35,674 nucleotides of DNA from Alphaproteobacteria bacterium (GTDB lineage Bacteria > Pseudomonadota > Alphaproteobacteria > Micavibrionales > UBA1664). Shown here in pieces: positions 8,015 to 17,163 of the stretch. The position numbers were made by a program, and so were the translations under genes. Under the pieces are notes generated by a model. It saw only the letters and a list, made by a program, of their open reading frames with translations, was not told the origin of the DNA and made no database searches. How positions within the stretch are numbered: the stretch's first letter is position 1; each line of letters starts with the position of its first letter. The stretch lies in assembly GCA_018969935.1 (NCBI GenBank), contig JAGWXJ010000003.1, positions 1 through 35,674 on the forward strand, in the 5' to 3' direction.

Positions 8015-8087
8015 GGCACCCTCGCCCTCTTGTTTTACGGTAAGGAAATTATTGGAACCACCCAAGATTATCCTTGATTTTTGTTAA

Positions 8088-8118
8088 GCCAAAAATGGCG
8101 AAAATCTGTCTTTTTGGC
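8088..8118. repeat. Inverted repeat in a divergent promoter region
   Basis: GCCAAAAA (8088-8095) and TTTTTGGC (8111-8118) form a perfect 8-base inverted repeat around a 15-base centre. It lies between the divergent ldh gene (start 8014) and the gene starting at 8204, just upstream of the possible ldh -10 box. An operator or a coincidental low-complexity repeat are both possible. Confidence 0.4.
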
Positions 8119-8203
8119 GTTATTTCTTTGGGGTGGAACCTCCGCGCGTTCCCGTCTGTTGTCCCTCCGTTGGATGAATGCAAAACCCATAGGAGAATTG
8201 GAA

Positions 8204-9064
8204 ATGAAAACAGTATCAGGCGCGCATTATACGGCCCCTTATCACCAGCGCACCACCCTCAAGGCCTACACCCTCGAACCGACGGAGGAGATAGACGCCC
8301 CCACGCCGCACTCCCAGCTTCCCGATAACCGCCTCCCCCACATGGAAGACGATGACGATGATGACATCAGGCACCAGCCCCCAACGCTGCCCTATGCCAT
8401 CGATGTATCTTCGCCCATGCCCTCGGCGGCGGCCTTGGCCCTGCTACCCTTCGTCGTCGCTGAAAGACAAGGCAATAAGGTGATGTATACATTTGCCCCG
8501 CCCGCAAGTGTGCGCCCCGCTTCATGGCCCTCAGCGCGCTCGCTGGGCACAGCCGACGGCGTATCCATGCAATTCGTCGAACGCACCTGGACTCTATATA
8601 GCCAGATGCTCGCCGACGCCCATCTGGAACTGGTGCTCAAGCAGGCCACGGGCGTCCTGCCCCTTACGTTGCCCGAGGCCATCGCCCTCTACCAGCAACG
8701 CCCCGAATACCAAAACCTTGCGGGAATGGAGCAGGAGGAATTCAACAAAGCCCTTGCCGAAATCATAGCTTGGAGTGAAGCCAACGGTAACCCGCCCATG
8801 GCAACACTGGCACCCGAACACATCCACGCCCTGCTATTAAGCGTCGATGGCGATGTACAGAAACGGCAGGTTATCAGGGACGCACTGGACAAACTGTATC
8901 AGCACGCCCTTAATGAGGGGTACGTAACACAAAACGTAGCAACCGCTGCCCGCATGCCCGACCACGAGTGGGATTTGCATCGCCACATGCTGCCATTCCC
9001 CCACCCGATCCAGATATTTGCAAGGCCGCAACAATCCCAACCTGCCCCGATGCCTACACCTTGA
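8204..9064 (+). CDS. Acidic protein of unknown function
   Basis: The 286-residue protein has no family that I recognise. It has a polar, proline-rich N-terminus, an acidic run (MEDDDDDDI, about residues 47-55), a mostly helical middle (about 120-260) and a proline/glutamine-rich C-terminus. No signal peptide is evident. The start at 8204 is clear from AGGAG at 8191-8195, eight bases upstream; the frame is open further back to 8081, but that segment has no ribosome-binding site and overlaps the divergent promoter region. It is divergent from ldh and 56 bases upstream of the cyclophilin gene. Confidence 0.7.
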   Translation: MKTVSGAHYTAPYHQRTTLKAYTLEPTEEIDAPTPHSQLPDNRLPHMEDDDDDDIRHQPPTLPYAIDVSSPMPSAAALALLPFVVAERQGNKVMYTFAPPASVRPASWPSARSLGTADGVSMQFVERTWTLYSQMLADAHLELVLKQATGVLPLTLPEAIALYQQRPEYQNLAGMEQEEFNKALAEIIAWSEANGNPPMATLAPEHIHALLLSVDGDVQKRQVIRDALDKLYQHALNEGYVTQNVATAARMPDHEWDLHRHMLPFPHPIQIFARPQQSQPAPMPTP

Positions 9065-9120
9065 GTGCTGGCCGGATAACGGGTAGTCTAGGCGCCGAAC
9101 TATTCGGGAGAACCCAGATA

Positions 9121-9672
9121 ATGAAAACCTTGCTAACCCTTGCACTCGGAGCCCTGCTCATGACCACCGCTTCTGCCTCAGCTCAGGAAAAAGCCAACCT
9201 CGTATACATGGACGTACCCGCCGGCCGCGTCGTAATCGAACTGAAACCCGATCTCGCCCCCAAACACGTGGAACGCATCAAGACGCTTACACAAAAAGGC
9301 TTCTACAACGGCATTATTTTCCACCGCGTGATTGAAGGCTTCATGGCCCAGACAGGCGATCCGACGGGCACAGGCATGGGCGGCTCCGACCTCCCCGACC
9401 TTCCTGCAGAATTCAGCAACGCCAACTTCGGCCGCGGCACCGTTGGCGCAGCCCGCAGCGCAAGCCCTAACTCGGCCAACTCGCAGTTCTTCATCTGCTT
9501 CGATGATTGCAGCTTCCTCAACGGCCAATACACCATCTGGGGTCAGGTCATTGACGGCATGCAATACGTTGACAAAATCGCCCGCGGTGAGCCGCCAGCA
9601 AACCCCGATAAAATCGTGAAAATGCAAATGGCCGTGGATGCGGAATCCGCAGCCCCTGCCGCTGCACAGTAA
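9121..9672 (+). CDS. Exported cyclophilin-type peptidyl-prolyl isomerase
   Basis: Cyclophilins catalyse cis-trans isomerisation of X-Pro bonds. The 183-residue precursor begins with a clear signal peptide (MKTLLTLALGALLMTTASASA, cleavage near residue 21), so the enzyme should fold proteins in the periplasm like PpiA. The active-site residues are seen in IIFHRVIEGFMAQTGDP (Arg, Phe, Met, Gln), then GGSDLPDLPAEF, SQFFICF and the YTIWGQVIDGM strand. ATG at 9121 is chosen because it opens the signal peptide and has GGGAGA upstream; a longer in-frame reading back to 8968 only reflects overlap with the previous gene. The GH13 gene follows after nine bases. Confidence 0.93.
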   Translation: MKTLLTLALGALLMTTASASAQEKANLVYMDVPAGRVVIELKPDLAPKHVERIKTLTQKGFYNGIIFHRVIEGFMAQTGDPTGTGMGGSDLPDLPAEFSNANFGRGTVGAARSASPNSANSQFFICFDDCSFLNGQYTIWGQVIDGMQYVDKIARGEPPANPDKIVKMQMAVDAESAAPAAAQ

Positions 9673-9681
9673 TTATATCCT

Positions 9682-11346
9682 ATGGATACAACGGCGCCCC
9701 GAAACCCCGCACAGTGGTGGAAGGGCGCCGTTATTTATCAGGTCTATCCGCGCTCCTATCAGGATAGCAACGGCGACGGCATAGGCGATTTGGCAGGGCT
9801 TACGGCCCGCCTGCCCTACATAGCATCCCTTGGCGTTGATGCCCTCTGGATCTGCCCTTTCTTTAAATCCCCCCAGCGCGACTTCGGATACGATGTATCG
9901 GATTACCGCGACATCGACCCGCTATTCGGCTCCATGGATGATTGCGACAGGCTGATTGCCGAGGCGCACAAACTGGGCCTCAAAATCATCTTCGATCTCG
10001 TTTTCTCGCACACATCGGAAACACACCCGTGGTTTGCGCAATCCCGCCGCAAACAAAACGGCATGGATGACTGGTACGTATGGGCCGACCCTAAACCCGA
10101 CGGCAGCCCGCCCAACAACTGGGTTTCCCTTTTTGGCGGCCCGGCCTGGACCTTCGACCCCATGCGCGGCCAGTATTACCTTCATAACTTCCTGAAGGAA
10201 CAGCCCGACCTGAACTTCCACAACCCGTCCGTACAGGATGCGATACTGGAAATTGTGCGTTTCTGGATGGACCGCGGCGTAGACGGCCTGCGCCTCGATG
10301 TCGTGAACTTCTACTTCCACAACCGCAATCTGGCCGACAACCCTCCACGCCCAAAGGAATTAAGCGCAGCAACCCAGTACGACAAGCCCGACCCGTACAA
10401 CATGCAGCGCCACATCCACGACAAATCCCAACCTGAAAACCTGACCTTCATCGAGCGCATGCGCGCCCTGACAGACACCTACGAAGCCCGCTTCCTGATG
10501 GGCGAGATTGGTGATGATTATCAGGTCAAACGCTCCGCCGAATACACACAAGGCCACAAGCGCCTGCACAGCGCATACTGCTTTGCCATGCTCATCGGCC
10601 TCGACATCAACCTGACAGCCGACTACATCAAATCCGCCATATTGGAGGAGCTGGAGGCATCGGGCAGCCAAAGCTGGCCCACATGGGCCTTCGGCAACCA
10701 CGATATGCCCCGCGCGGTCACGCGCATGGGCAGCCGCAATGTTGCCAACCCGGATTGGCCAAAAATGCTGATGGCCCTGCTGCTAACCCTGCGCGGCACC
10801 ATTTGCATGTATCAGGGCGAAGAACTGGGCCTGACGGAAGCTGTTCTGTCCTTTGACCAGTTGCAGGACCCATGGGGCAAACACCTCTGGCCGGTATGGC
10901 AGGGCCGTGATGGCTGCCGCACACCCTTCCCGTGGGATGACGGCATCAACGCAGGTTTCTCGCCTGCCAAACCCTGGCTCCCCATCGCACCGGACCACAC
11001 AACAAAAAACCAGAAAACGCAGCAAACAGATGCAACATCGATGCTGCATTTCACGATGGGTATGGCCACTTTGCGCAAAAACAATGCTGCGCTTAAAACG
11101 GGTGATATTGCATTCCTCGATGCACCGCAAAACTTGCTGGCATATACCCGCAAGGAAGGCAAAAACGCCTTTTTGTGCGTTTTCAACCTTCAGGATACCA
11201 CAGCCACGTTAAAACATGATCTGGATGTAAAAGCAGGCGGGCTGGCTAATCAGGCTGTTATTTCGGGCGGTACCGTAACGCTCGAAGCATTCGGATTTGC
11301 CGTTGTACCCGTTGCGTCGGAATCCATTTCCCGCGCAACAGCATAA
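9682..11346 (+). CDS. Alpha-glucosidase, glycoside hydrolase family 13
   Basis: The 554-residue protein hydrolyses alpha-glucosidic bonds of short maltose-type or sucrose-type sugars by a retaining mechanism. The (beta/alpha)8 barrel shows conserved region I as DLVFSHTSETHPWF, the nucleophile D206 (GLRLDVVNF), the general acid E275 (LMGEIGDD) and the transition-state stabiliser D341 (FGNHDMPR). The opening WWKGAVIYQVYPRSYQDSNG is typical of oligo-1,6-/alpha-glucosidases. No signal peptide is present, so it works on imported or internal sugars. Exact specificity (maltose, isomaltose, trehalose-related) cannot be read from sequence. No good Shine-Dalgarno precedes the ATG. The final 97 bases overlap a gene on the opposite strand. 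Confidence 0.92.
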   Translation: MDTTAPRNPAQWWKGAVIYQVYPRSYQDSNGDGIGDLAGLTARLPYIASLGVDALWICPFFKSPQRDFGYDVSDYRDIDPLFGSMDDCDRLIAEAHKLGLKIIFDLVFSHTSETHPWFAQSRRKQNGMDDWYVWADPKPDGSPPNNWVSLFGGPAWTFDPMRGQYYLHNFLKEQPDLNFHNPSVQDAILEIVRFWMDRGVDGLRLDVVNFYFHNRNLADNPPRPKELSAATQYDKPDPYNMQRHIHDKSQPENLTFIERMRALTDTYEARFLMGEIGDDYQVKRSAEYTQGHKRLHSAYCFAMLIGLDINLTADYIKSAILEELEASGSQSWPTWAFGNHDMPRAVTRMGSRNVANPDWPKMLMALLLTLRGTICMYQGEELGLTEAVLSFDQLQDPWGKHLWPVWQGRDGCRTPFPWDDGINAGFSPAKPWLPIAPDHTTKNQKTQQTDATSMLHFTMGMATLRKNNAALKTGDIAFLDAPQNLLAYTRKEGKNAFLCVFNLQDTTATLKHDLDVKAGGLANQAVISGGTVTLEAFGFAVVPVASESISRATA

Positions 11347-11942
11347 ATCTTTTGCACAAGCGCATTCAGTTCGCGGGCGTCAGGCAACGCGTTCTCCGAC
11401 CGCCATAGCAGGAAGCATATCTCGCCATCCCCCATGAACATGACTTCGTCATGCGGACCTGCAATATCCATGAAAGACTTGAGCGCCTTGATGCGCTGGG
11501 GCGTCATCCAGGATTCCATGGCCGCACGGTTTTCCGTGGAAGACACGGCAACCTGCGGCCAATTTGCCGTGGTGGATGTATAAACCTCCGGCATCTCCAT
11601 ATCCGCAGCCATATCGGGGTGAAGATGCTTCTTGGAGATAATGAACCGTGTAGCCGGAAAACGGTTCAGATACACCTCGATATGCGAGTAAAGGCGGACG
11701 GTGCGCTCGTCCTCCGTCTGTTCAGGCTGGGTATAAATGACAATACGGCGGTTATTGAGTAGCCCGCTCACAGTAATAGGGTCGGCACTGGACCTGCCGC
11801 GCTCGAATTCCAGCTTGTAGCGGGAGGCAAATGTTTCCCACGCCTTCAGGCGCGCCATGTCGATCCCTGTCGTCATGAACATGTACGACAGCACGACAAT
11901 CGCAACCAGAACCCAGAATATGAGGCCCGCAATCGATACCAT
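11250..11942 (-). CDS. Membrane-anchored protein of unknown function
   Basis: The 230-residue protein begins with one strong transmembrane helix (about residues 4-25, LIFWVLVAIVVLSYMF), followed by a soluble domain of about 175 residues. The anchor suggests a type II or signal-anchored topology. The soluble domain has no motif I recognise; it includes an IVIYTQPEQTEDERTVRLYS stretch and a GDGEICFLLW strand. The last 30 or so residues (Ala/Thr/Pro-rich) are encoded opposite the 3' end of the alpha-glucosidase gene and look like low-complexity tail. It lies 27 bases downstream of the M16 peptidase gene, on the same strand, and the two may be co-transcribed. Confidence 0.7.
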   Translation of the reverse strand: MVSIAGLIFWVLVAIVVLSYMFMTTGIDMARLKAWETFASRYKLEFERGRSSADPITVSGLLNNRRIVIYTQPEQTEDERTVRLYSHIEVYLNRFPATRFIISKKHLHPDMAADMEMPEVYTSTTANWPQVAVSSTENRAAMESWMTPQRIKALKSFMDIAGPHDEVMFMGDGEICFLLWRSENALPDARELNALVQKIYAVAREMDSDATGTTANPNASSVTVPPEITA

Positions 11943-11969
11943 GCGCTGATTCTGCCTGATTTGCAGGGC

Positions 11970-13328
11970 TTAGGCTACAGCCACCCTCGGGGCGCTGCCC
12001 GCCGGTATAAGCGCCCTGCCCTTGAGGCCCAGAAACTTGCCCATCTGCGCGCCCGTAAGCTGCTGGTCGTCAATATGCCCGCGGTGGTCCACAACAGGAA
12101 CGCAAGCATGGATAATATCCCTGATAACCGCCGTAGCCTCCTCGAAGGTCGTGGCCATCAGGTTTGCCTGCTCGGCCTTCACATCAGGCAGCTTACCCAC
12201 CTTTAACAGGCTGTCGATTATTCGTTGGCGGCGCATAGACATGCTTTCGGCCAGATCCGCCGCATGCTCGGCCACGATGTTGCCAATAGATTCACGGCTC
12301 AGTTCGAAGGCCTCTCGGTGGCGCTGGTCCCCGCCCATGATGTCGTGCAGTGATGACCTGATGGCCACAAGCTGCTTGCCGTAATTGTCAGGATGGCAGT
12401 TGGCCGCAATCGCCAGCACACCCTGCGTACTATTGTTAAACGGCACGATTTGCGCACCGATATCGTAAAGCTGCCCGCCCCTGAAGCGGATATCCTCGCT
12501 CAGGGCAGTCTGGAAGTACGATTCAACAAGCTCTAGCTTCGGCTTGACCATGGGATTGGCAAAAGCCTGCGAGGCATCGAACATGATGTTCATGTAAACG
12601 CGGTCGTCCTGCCTCTCAGGCATGGGGAATTTGAAATCCCGCATCATCAACTTGCCGCCAAAGCGCGGGCGGCGGTAACCGGGTTTAAGATGGCCGAAAT
12701 GTTGGGCGCAAAAAACGACATTGTCCTCGTGCGATATACCACCCGCGCTGACATACATCATGTTTTTGCCGACAACGTTATCATGCCAGAAATGCTGAAG
12801 TTGCTCGTAAGTAATGCGCTTCAGATGTTCGGGGTCACCGCCAACCGGCAACGTTGCACGGGCCGCATCCCCGTAAATGGCCTTAAGACGCGCACGCGTA
12901 GCAATCTGCTCGCGGCTGTTATGTTCTTCCTCCATCTCGTCCACGATGGGCTGGCGCTCGTGCTCGACTTGCGGTCTCGTAAACGAGCCTGATACGAACA
13001 TCCGCGCCACAACATCCATAAACTCCTGCACGCTGTCGCACCGCGCTTCGGCAAAGGCCTGTATATTATCCTTGCCTGTCGTCACGTTGCCACGAATGGC
13101 CTTGCGCTTGAGCATACGGTTGAAAGCAAGCTGGTTCATCTCGGGGTGCGCATGGGTCAGCATATGCTCCATGAAGTGGGCGCAACCTAGCTGGTCCAAC
13201 GGGTCATGGAAGCCGCCCGAAGCCAGCACAAGCGAGGCCGCAGCCTTGGGGTGCCCGGGGAAATAATCGGTAACAACGGTAAAACCATTGTCCAGAACCG
13301 TTATCTGGACCTGCTCGAAAAAGCGCAC
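11970..13328 (-). CDS. M16 family zinc metallopeptidase (processing-peptidase-like)
   Basis: The 452-residue protein has the inverted zinc motif HxxEH at residues 51-55 (HFMEH), and the third ligand E131 lies 76 residues later, exactly the spacing in mitochondrial processing peptidase and pitrilysin. The architecture is the two-domain, roughly 450-residue form that works as a dimer clam-shell. No signal peptide is seen. Substrates are unknown. The start is a GTG at 13328, with AGGG a few bases upstream and homology beginning at once; no ATG suits. A membrane-anchored gene follows after 27 bases. Confidence 0.88.
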   Translation of the reverse strand: MRFFEQVQITVLDNGFTVVTDYFPGHPKAAASLVLASGGFHDPLDQLGCAHFMEHMLTHAHPEMNQLAFNRMLKRKAIRGNVTTGKDNIQAFAEARCDSVQEFMDVVARMFVSGSFTRPQVEHERQPIVDEMEEEHNSREQIATRARLKAIYGDAARATLPVGGDPEHLKRITYEQLQHFWHDNVVGKNMMYVSAGGISHEDNVVFCAQHFGHLKPGYRRPRFGGKLMMRDFKFPMPERQDDRVYMNIMFDASQAFANPMVKPKLELVESYFQTALSEDIRFRGGQLYDIGAQIVPFNNSTQGVLAIAANCHPDNYGKQLVAIRSSLHDIMGGDQRHREAFELSRESIGNIVAEHAADLAESMSMRRQRIIDSLLKVGKLPDVKAEQANLMATTFEEATAVIRDIIHACVPVVDHRGHIDDQQLTGAQMGKFLGLKGRALIPAGSAPRVAVA

Positions 13329-13418
13329 GTTCCCTACCCTGTCAGATTTTTCTTATTTCAGAAAATCCTGATACGGAAACATACGAATTGCAAGTGATTT
13401 GCAGTTAATATTACGCCG

Positions 13419-13871
13419 CTATTGCAGGACAGTTGGGCTTCTGGGCGCAGGCGTTTTGACAATCGCGACTTGCTTGCCTGCATAACCTTTACTCAAACCT
13501 GCCTCTTCCATGGCTTTCTTAACGGCAGCATCGGCAAGGGCACGCATTTTTGCATCTTGCACGCTGGTATCCGTAGGCTGCCCCGCATCACCCACATCCT
13601 GCATGGCCACATCAGGTTTCAAAGGCGGCATTTTTGCGGGCTCCATGGCCGTCGGCGTGTGTGAAGCCACACTAACCACCGCCGCAATACCGGCAGCAGT
13701 CGCCGCATTCACGGCTTTATCAACCAACGAGTCAAAACCGCGCTTTGCAAGGTATTTGAACGCAACACGAATGCGTTTGCGCGCTGTTAGGTGCTTGAAC
13801 ACTTTTTTGATGCTCATGCCCGATTTAAGCGTCTTCTTTTTTCTTTTAAATCTCGTTGCACTCTTAGCCAT
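13419..13871 (-). CDS. Small basic protein of unknown function
   Basis: The 150-residue product starts with a very basic segment (KSATRFKRKKKTLKSG, then TARKRIRVAFKYLAKRG, residues about 2-46). An Ala/Val-rich hydrophobic stretch follows (about 50-70), then a Pro/Asp-rich linker and a second Ala/Lys helix. The basic N-terminus could bind nucleic acid or membrane phospholipid; the hydrophobic stretch is marginal as a membrane span. I recognise no family. ATG at 13871 is preferred over 13880 because AGGGA lies nine bases upstream, whereas it abuts the outer ATG. An 18-bp palindrome lies in the leader. Confidence 0.6.
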   Translation of the reverse strand: MAKSATRFKRKKKTLKSGMSIKKVFKHLTARKRIRVAFKYLAKRGFDSLVDKAVNAATAAGIAAVVSVASHTPTAMEPAKMPPLKPDVAMQDVGDAGQPTDTSVQDAKMRALADAAVKKAMEEAGLSKGYAGKQVAIVKTPAPRSPTVLQ

Positions 13872-13887
13872 GATAACCATTCCCTGT

Positions 13888-13905
13888 ATTTACATTTATG
13901 TAAAT
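13888..13905. promoter_or_regulatory. Perfect 18-bp palindrome, candidate operator
   Basis: ATTTACAT-TT-ATGTAAAT is an exact inverted repeat, 8 bases each side of a 2-base centre, 17 to 34 bases upstream of the start at 13871. Its AT-rich symmetric form and two-base centre suit a dimeric repressor site better than an RNA hairpin. No regulator is identified. Confidence 0.5.
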
Positions 13906-14077
13906 TATCAGCGGGTGGTTAACGGTTGGTTAATCTTCATGCCCTACATGGCGGATTCCCTAAGCCCTACCCGCACTCAGGATATCCGAGGAGTCCAAAA
14001 GTGGCAGAAACCATGGGTTTCCATAAAATTATACAATTGAATGAAACTGCTGATTTTATTTGAACTTTTTTGCGTCC

Positions 14078-16144
14078 TCAGCGCGATTTGCGCTTCTGAG
14101 GCCTCTTGGCACCCTTCTGTAACGGCCCTGCAACCGTACCCGTGAGCCCAAGATCAACGGCCTCCAGCTGGCGGATTTCATCCCTGATGCGCGCGGCCTC
14201 TTCAAACTCGAGGTCGCTGGCCGCCTTGCGCATCTGGTCTTCAAGCTTCTTGATGTGCTTTTGCAACTCGGCGGGCGACATGCCCAACGCCTCCTGCCCC
14301 GCACTGGCAACCACCACGCGGTCACCGCGCTCGTACACGCTATCCATCACGCTCGTGATGTTCTTCTTCACGCTTTCAGGCGTAATGCCGTTAGCCGTGT
14401 TCCAAGCAATCTGCTTTTCACGGCGACGCGCCGTTTCTTCCATCGCACCCTGCATGCTCTTGGTAATGGTATCGGCATACAGCACGGCCTTACCTTCAAC
14501 GTTACGCGCAGCCCTACCGATTGTCTGTATAAGCGACGTCTTGGAACGCAAATACCCTTCCTTGTCCGCATCCAGTATCGCCACAAGCCCGCACTCGGGT
14601 ATATCAAGCCCCTCGCGCAGAAGGTTGATGCCCACCAGTATGTCGTAAGCGCCCAAACGCAAATCGCGGATAATCTCGATCCGCTCCAGCGTATCCACAT
14701 CCGAATGCACGTAACGGACCTTCATCCCGTTTTCGGTCAGATATTCGGTCAAATCCTCGGCCATGCGCTTGGTAAGGGTGGTTACCAGCACACGCATACC
14801 CTTGCCTACAACACGGCGGCATTCCTCCATCAGGTCATCCACTTGGTGCTTCGTCGGGCGCACCTCGACAGGCGGGTCAATAAGCCCCGTGGGCCTGACC
14901 ACCTGCTCGGTGAACACGCCTTTGGTCTGCTCCATCTCCCAAGGGCCCGGCGTTGCCGATACAAACACCGTCTGCGGGCGCAGGGCATTCCATTCCTCGA
15001 ACTTCAGGGGGCGGTTGTCCACACACGAAGGCAACCTGAAACCATACTCGGCAAGCGTGCTTTTGCGGCTGCGGTCACCACCGTACATGCCCGTCAGCTG
15101 CGGGATCATGACGTGGCTTTCATCCAGTATCATGATGGCGTTCTTGGGCAGATACTCGATGAGCGTAGGCGGCGGCTCGCCCGATGCACGCCCCGTCAGA
15201 TACCGTGAATAGTTTTCGATACCCTGACACATGCCCGTGGCCGCCAGCATCTCCAGATCGTACGTGGTACGCTGCTCAAGGCGCTGCGCTTCCAGAAGCT
15301 TGCCTTGCGCACGCAAATCCTCAAGACGTGTTTTCAACTCCGCCTTGATACCCTTGATGGCCTGCTGCATCGTAGGCCCCGGGGTTACATAGTGGGAGTT
15401 GGCGTAAATCCGTACCGCATCCATCTTGACCGCAACATCTCCCGTCAACGGGTCGAATTCTGCAATCTCCTCCACCTCGTCCCCGAAGAAGGAAAAACGC
15501 CAAGCGCGGTCCTCGAAGTGCGGCGGCAAAAGCTCTACGGTATCCCCCCGCACCCTGAACGTTCCACGATGGAAATCGATATCGTTTCGCGCATATTGCA
15601 ACTTGATGAACTCGCGGATCATGTCCTCGCGGCCAACCATGTCGCCGCGCCGTACATCAAGCACCATGCCCTGATAATCTTCCTTGGAACCAATACCGTA
15701 AATGCAGGAAACGGACGCAACGATAATAACGTCCGGTCGCTCGAACAGCGCGCGCGTGGCCGAGTGGCGCATACGGTCTATCTGCTCGTTGATGGTGGAT
15801 TCTTTTTCAATATACGTATCGGTGCGCGGAACATACGCCTCCGGCTGGTAGTAATCGTAATAGGAAACGAAATACTCGACCGCGTTTTCAGGAAAGAAAC
15901 TTTTCATCTCCCCGTACAACTGCGCTGCCAGCGTCTTGTTCGGCGCCATGATAAGGGTCGGCCTGCGCGTCTGCGCAATCACATGCGCCATGGTGAATGT
16001 TTTGCCCGAGCCTGTAACGCCTAACAAAACCTGATCCTTCTCGCCCGCCGCAAGCCCCTTCAACAGCTCCGCAATTGCCTGCGGCTGGTCACCCGATGGC
16101 TTGAAGTCGGATACAAGTTTGAACGGCTGGTCAGCATTCGTCAT
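14078..16144 (-). CDS. uvrB: UvrABC excision-repair helicase subunit B
   Basis: UvrB verifies DNA damage handed over by UvrA and recruits UvrC for dual incision. The 688-residue protein shows Walker A GVTGSGKT (residues 42-49), the damage-probing beta-hairpin region [16 protein letters not shown], the DEAD-like motif ILDESH, helicase motif [12 protein letters not shown] and a C-terminal UVR motif ([17 protein letters not shown]) that binds UvrC. A short Lys/Arg-rich tail ends it. The ATG at 16144 is only 18 bases from the divergent nitroreductase start, so each gene's promoter must lie within the other's 5' coding region or overlap it. No LexA-type box was recognised. Confidence 0.98.
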   Translation of the reverse strand: MTNADQPFKLVSDFKPSGDQPQAIAELLKGLAAGEKDQVLLGVTGSGKTFTMAHVIAQTRRPTLIMAPNKTLAAQLYGEMKSFFPENAVEYFVSYYDYYQPEAYVPRTDTYIEKESTINEQIDRMRHSATRALFERPDVIIVASVSCIYGIGSKEDYQGMVLDVRRGDMVGREDMIREFIKLQYARNDIDFHRGTFRVRGDTVELLPPHFEDRAWRFSFFGDEVEEIAEFDPLTGDVAVKMDAVRIYANSHYVTPGPTMQQAIKGIKAELKTRLEDLRAQGKLLEAQRLEQRTTYDLEMLAATGMCQGIENYSRYLTGRASGEPPPTLIEYLPKNAIMILDESHVMIPQLTGMYGGDRSRKSTLAEYGFRLPSCVDNRPLKFEEWNALRPQTVFVSATPGPWEMEQTKGVFTEQVVRPTGLIDPPVEVRPTKHQVDDLMEECRRVVGKGMRVLVTTLTKRMAEDLTEYLTENGMKVRYVHSDVDTLERIEIIRDLRLGAYDILVGINLLREGLDIPECGLVAILDADKEGYLRSKTSLIQTIGRAARNVEGKAVLYADTITKSMQGAMEETARRREKQIAWNTANGITPESVKKNITSVMDSVYERGDRVVVASAGQEALGMSPAELQKHIKKLEDQMRKAASDLEFEEAARIRDEIRQLEAVDLGLTGTVAGPLQKGAKRPQKRKSR

Positions 16145-16162
16145 AACAGCTATATAGCCTTT

Positions 16163-16843
16163 ATGACCGAACTTATCTACGCCCGCAAAAACCCCGCCGT
16201 CATCGAAACGCTCTTAAAGCGCAGATCCGCCTCCGCCAAGGCCATGGGCGGCGATTGCCCCCCTGAAACCGACATCAAAACCATGCTGGAGGCCGCCATG
16301 CGCGTCCCCGACCACGGCAAACTGAACCCGTGGTGGTTTATCGTTTTCAAAGGGGATGACCGCGCCGCCTTTGGCGAAATCATAAAAACCGCATGGGCTG
16401 CGCGCGAACCGCAATCAACACCCGAAAAACTGGCCGATGAGGCAAAACGCCTGATGCGGGCCCCGCTGGTTATCGCCGTTATCTCCGCCCCCCGTGAAAG
16501 CACGGTACCTGTATGGGAACAGCAATTATCGGCAGGCGCCGCGTGCTACAACCTCTGCCTCGCCGCAAACGCCCTTGGCTACGGCGCCAACTGGCTGACG
16601 GAATGGTATGCTTTTGACCCCGCCATACGCGCGAGCCTCAAATTGCAATCAACCGAAAGCGTGGCAGGTTTTATTTATATCGGCACACCCGAAAAAGCGC
16701 CGGAGGAACGCCCCCGCCCCGCCCCCGAAACGCTACGCAACGACGACTTCAGAAACGCAACAAACCGCGGTAACGAATACGCCAAACAGGGACTTGGCTA
16801 CGTAACCCACGGCCCTGACAACAGCGTTTACAAAAGCAAATGA
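16163..16843 (+). CDS. Nitroreductase family flavoprotein
   Basis: The 226-residue protein resembles the small FMN-dependent nitroreductases of the YdjA type. It has the FMN-binding start [13 protein letters not shown] (Arg residues contacting phosphate), [19 protein letters not shown] (residues about 44-63) and the [14 protein letters not shown] segment. It uses NAD(P)H to reduce nitro compounds or quinones; the physiological substrate is unknown. It is divergent from uvrB, and its stop overlaps the next start (ATGA), so the two plus-strand genes are coupled. Confidence 0.9.
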   Translation: MTELIYARKNPAVIETLLKRRSASAKAMGGDCPPETDIKTMLEAAMRVPDHGKLNPWWFIVFKGDDRAAFGEIIKTAWAAREPQSTPEKLADEAKRLMRAPLVIAVISAPRESTVPVWEQQLSAGAACYNLCLAANALGYGANWLTEWYAFDPAIRASLKLQSTESVAGFIYIGTPEKAPEERPRPAPETLRNDDFRNATNRGNEYAKQGLGYVTHGPDNSVYKSK

Positions 16844-17163
16844 AACCAAAAGAAACCTATCTCGTACTCGATACGACATTCACCGGCAAAGCCGTAGGTA
16901 CGGCATGCGTGGGCGCAGCCAGCGTATCCCTAGGTGGCCTGACCATGGAAGCAACACAGCTGGCCTGCACATTCTTCCGATTTGCCAATCCTGAATTGGT
17001 TGTATTCTCGGCCGGTATATTGGCAATGGGCTACGCCGCACACGAAACATCGGAAGGAATAGCCCCCATGCTTGGCAAACGCTTCGGCCTGCGTATCCGC
17101 GAGGTATGCGCCCCCCGCTGGGATATAACCGGCATTAACTTCAGCAAGTTCTTGCTAAAATAG
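16840..17163 (+). CDS. Small hydrophobic protein of unknown function
   Basis: The 107-residue product has two hydrophobic segments (about residues 17-45, [14 protein letters not shown] then TQLACTFF, and about 50-68, [16 protein letters not shown]), so it may be a membrane protein. No family is recognised. Its ATG overlaps the nitroreductase stop as ATGA, which supports translation. Its 3' end overlaps the convergent fhs gene by nine bases. Confidence 0.55.
   Translation: MKPKETYLVLDTTFTGKAVGTACVGAASVSLGGLTMEATQLACTFFRFANPELVVFSAGILAMGYAAHETSEGIAPMLGKRFGLRIREVCAPRWDITGINFSKFLLK

Noticed and set aside
14007-14021. GAAACC-ATG-GGTTTC as uvrB terminator
   Set aside because: Short stem with a three-base loop and only a weak TTTT seven bases on; not strong enough to call.
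14255-15208. A 317-residue plus-strand frame inside uvrB
   Set aside because: Antisense to conserved uvrB coding sequence, with no domain or start signal.
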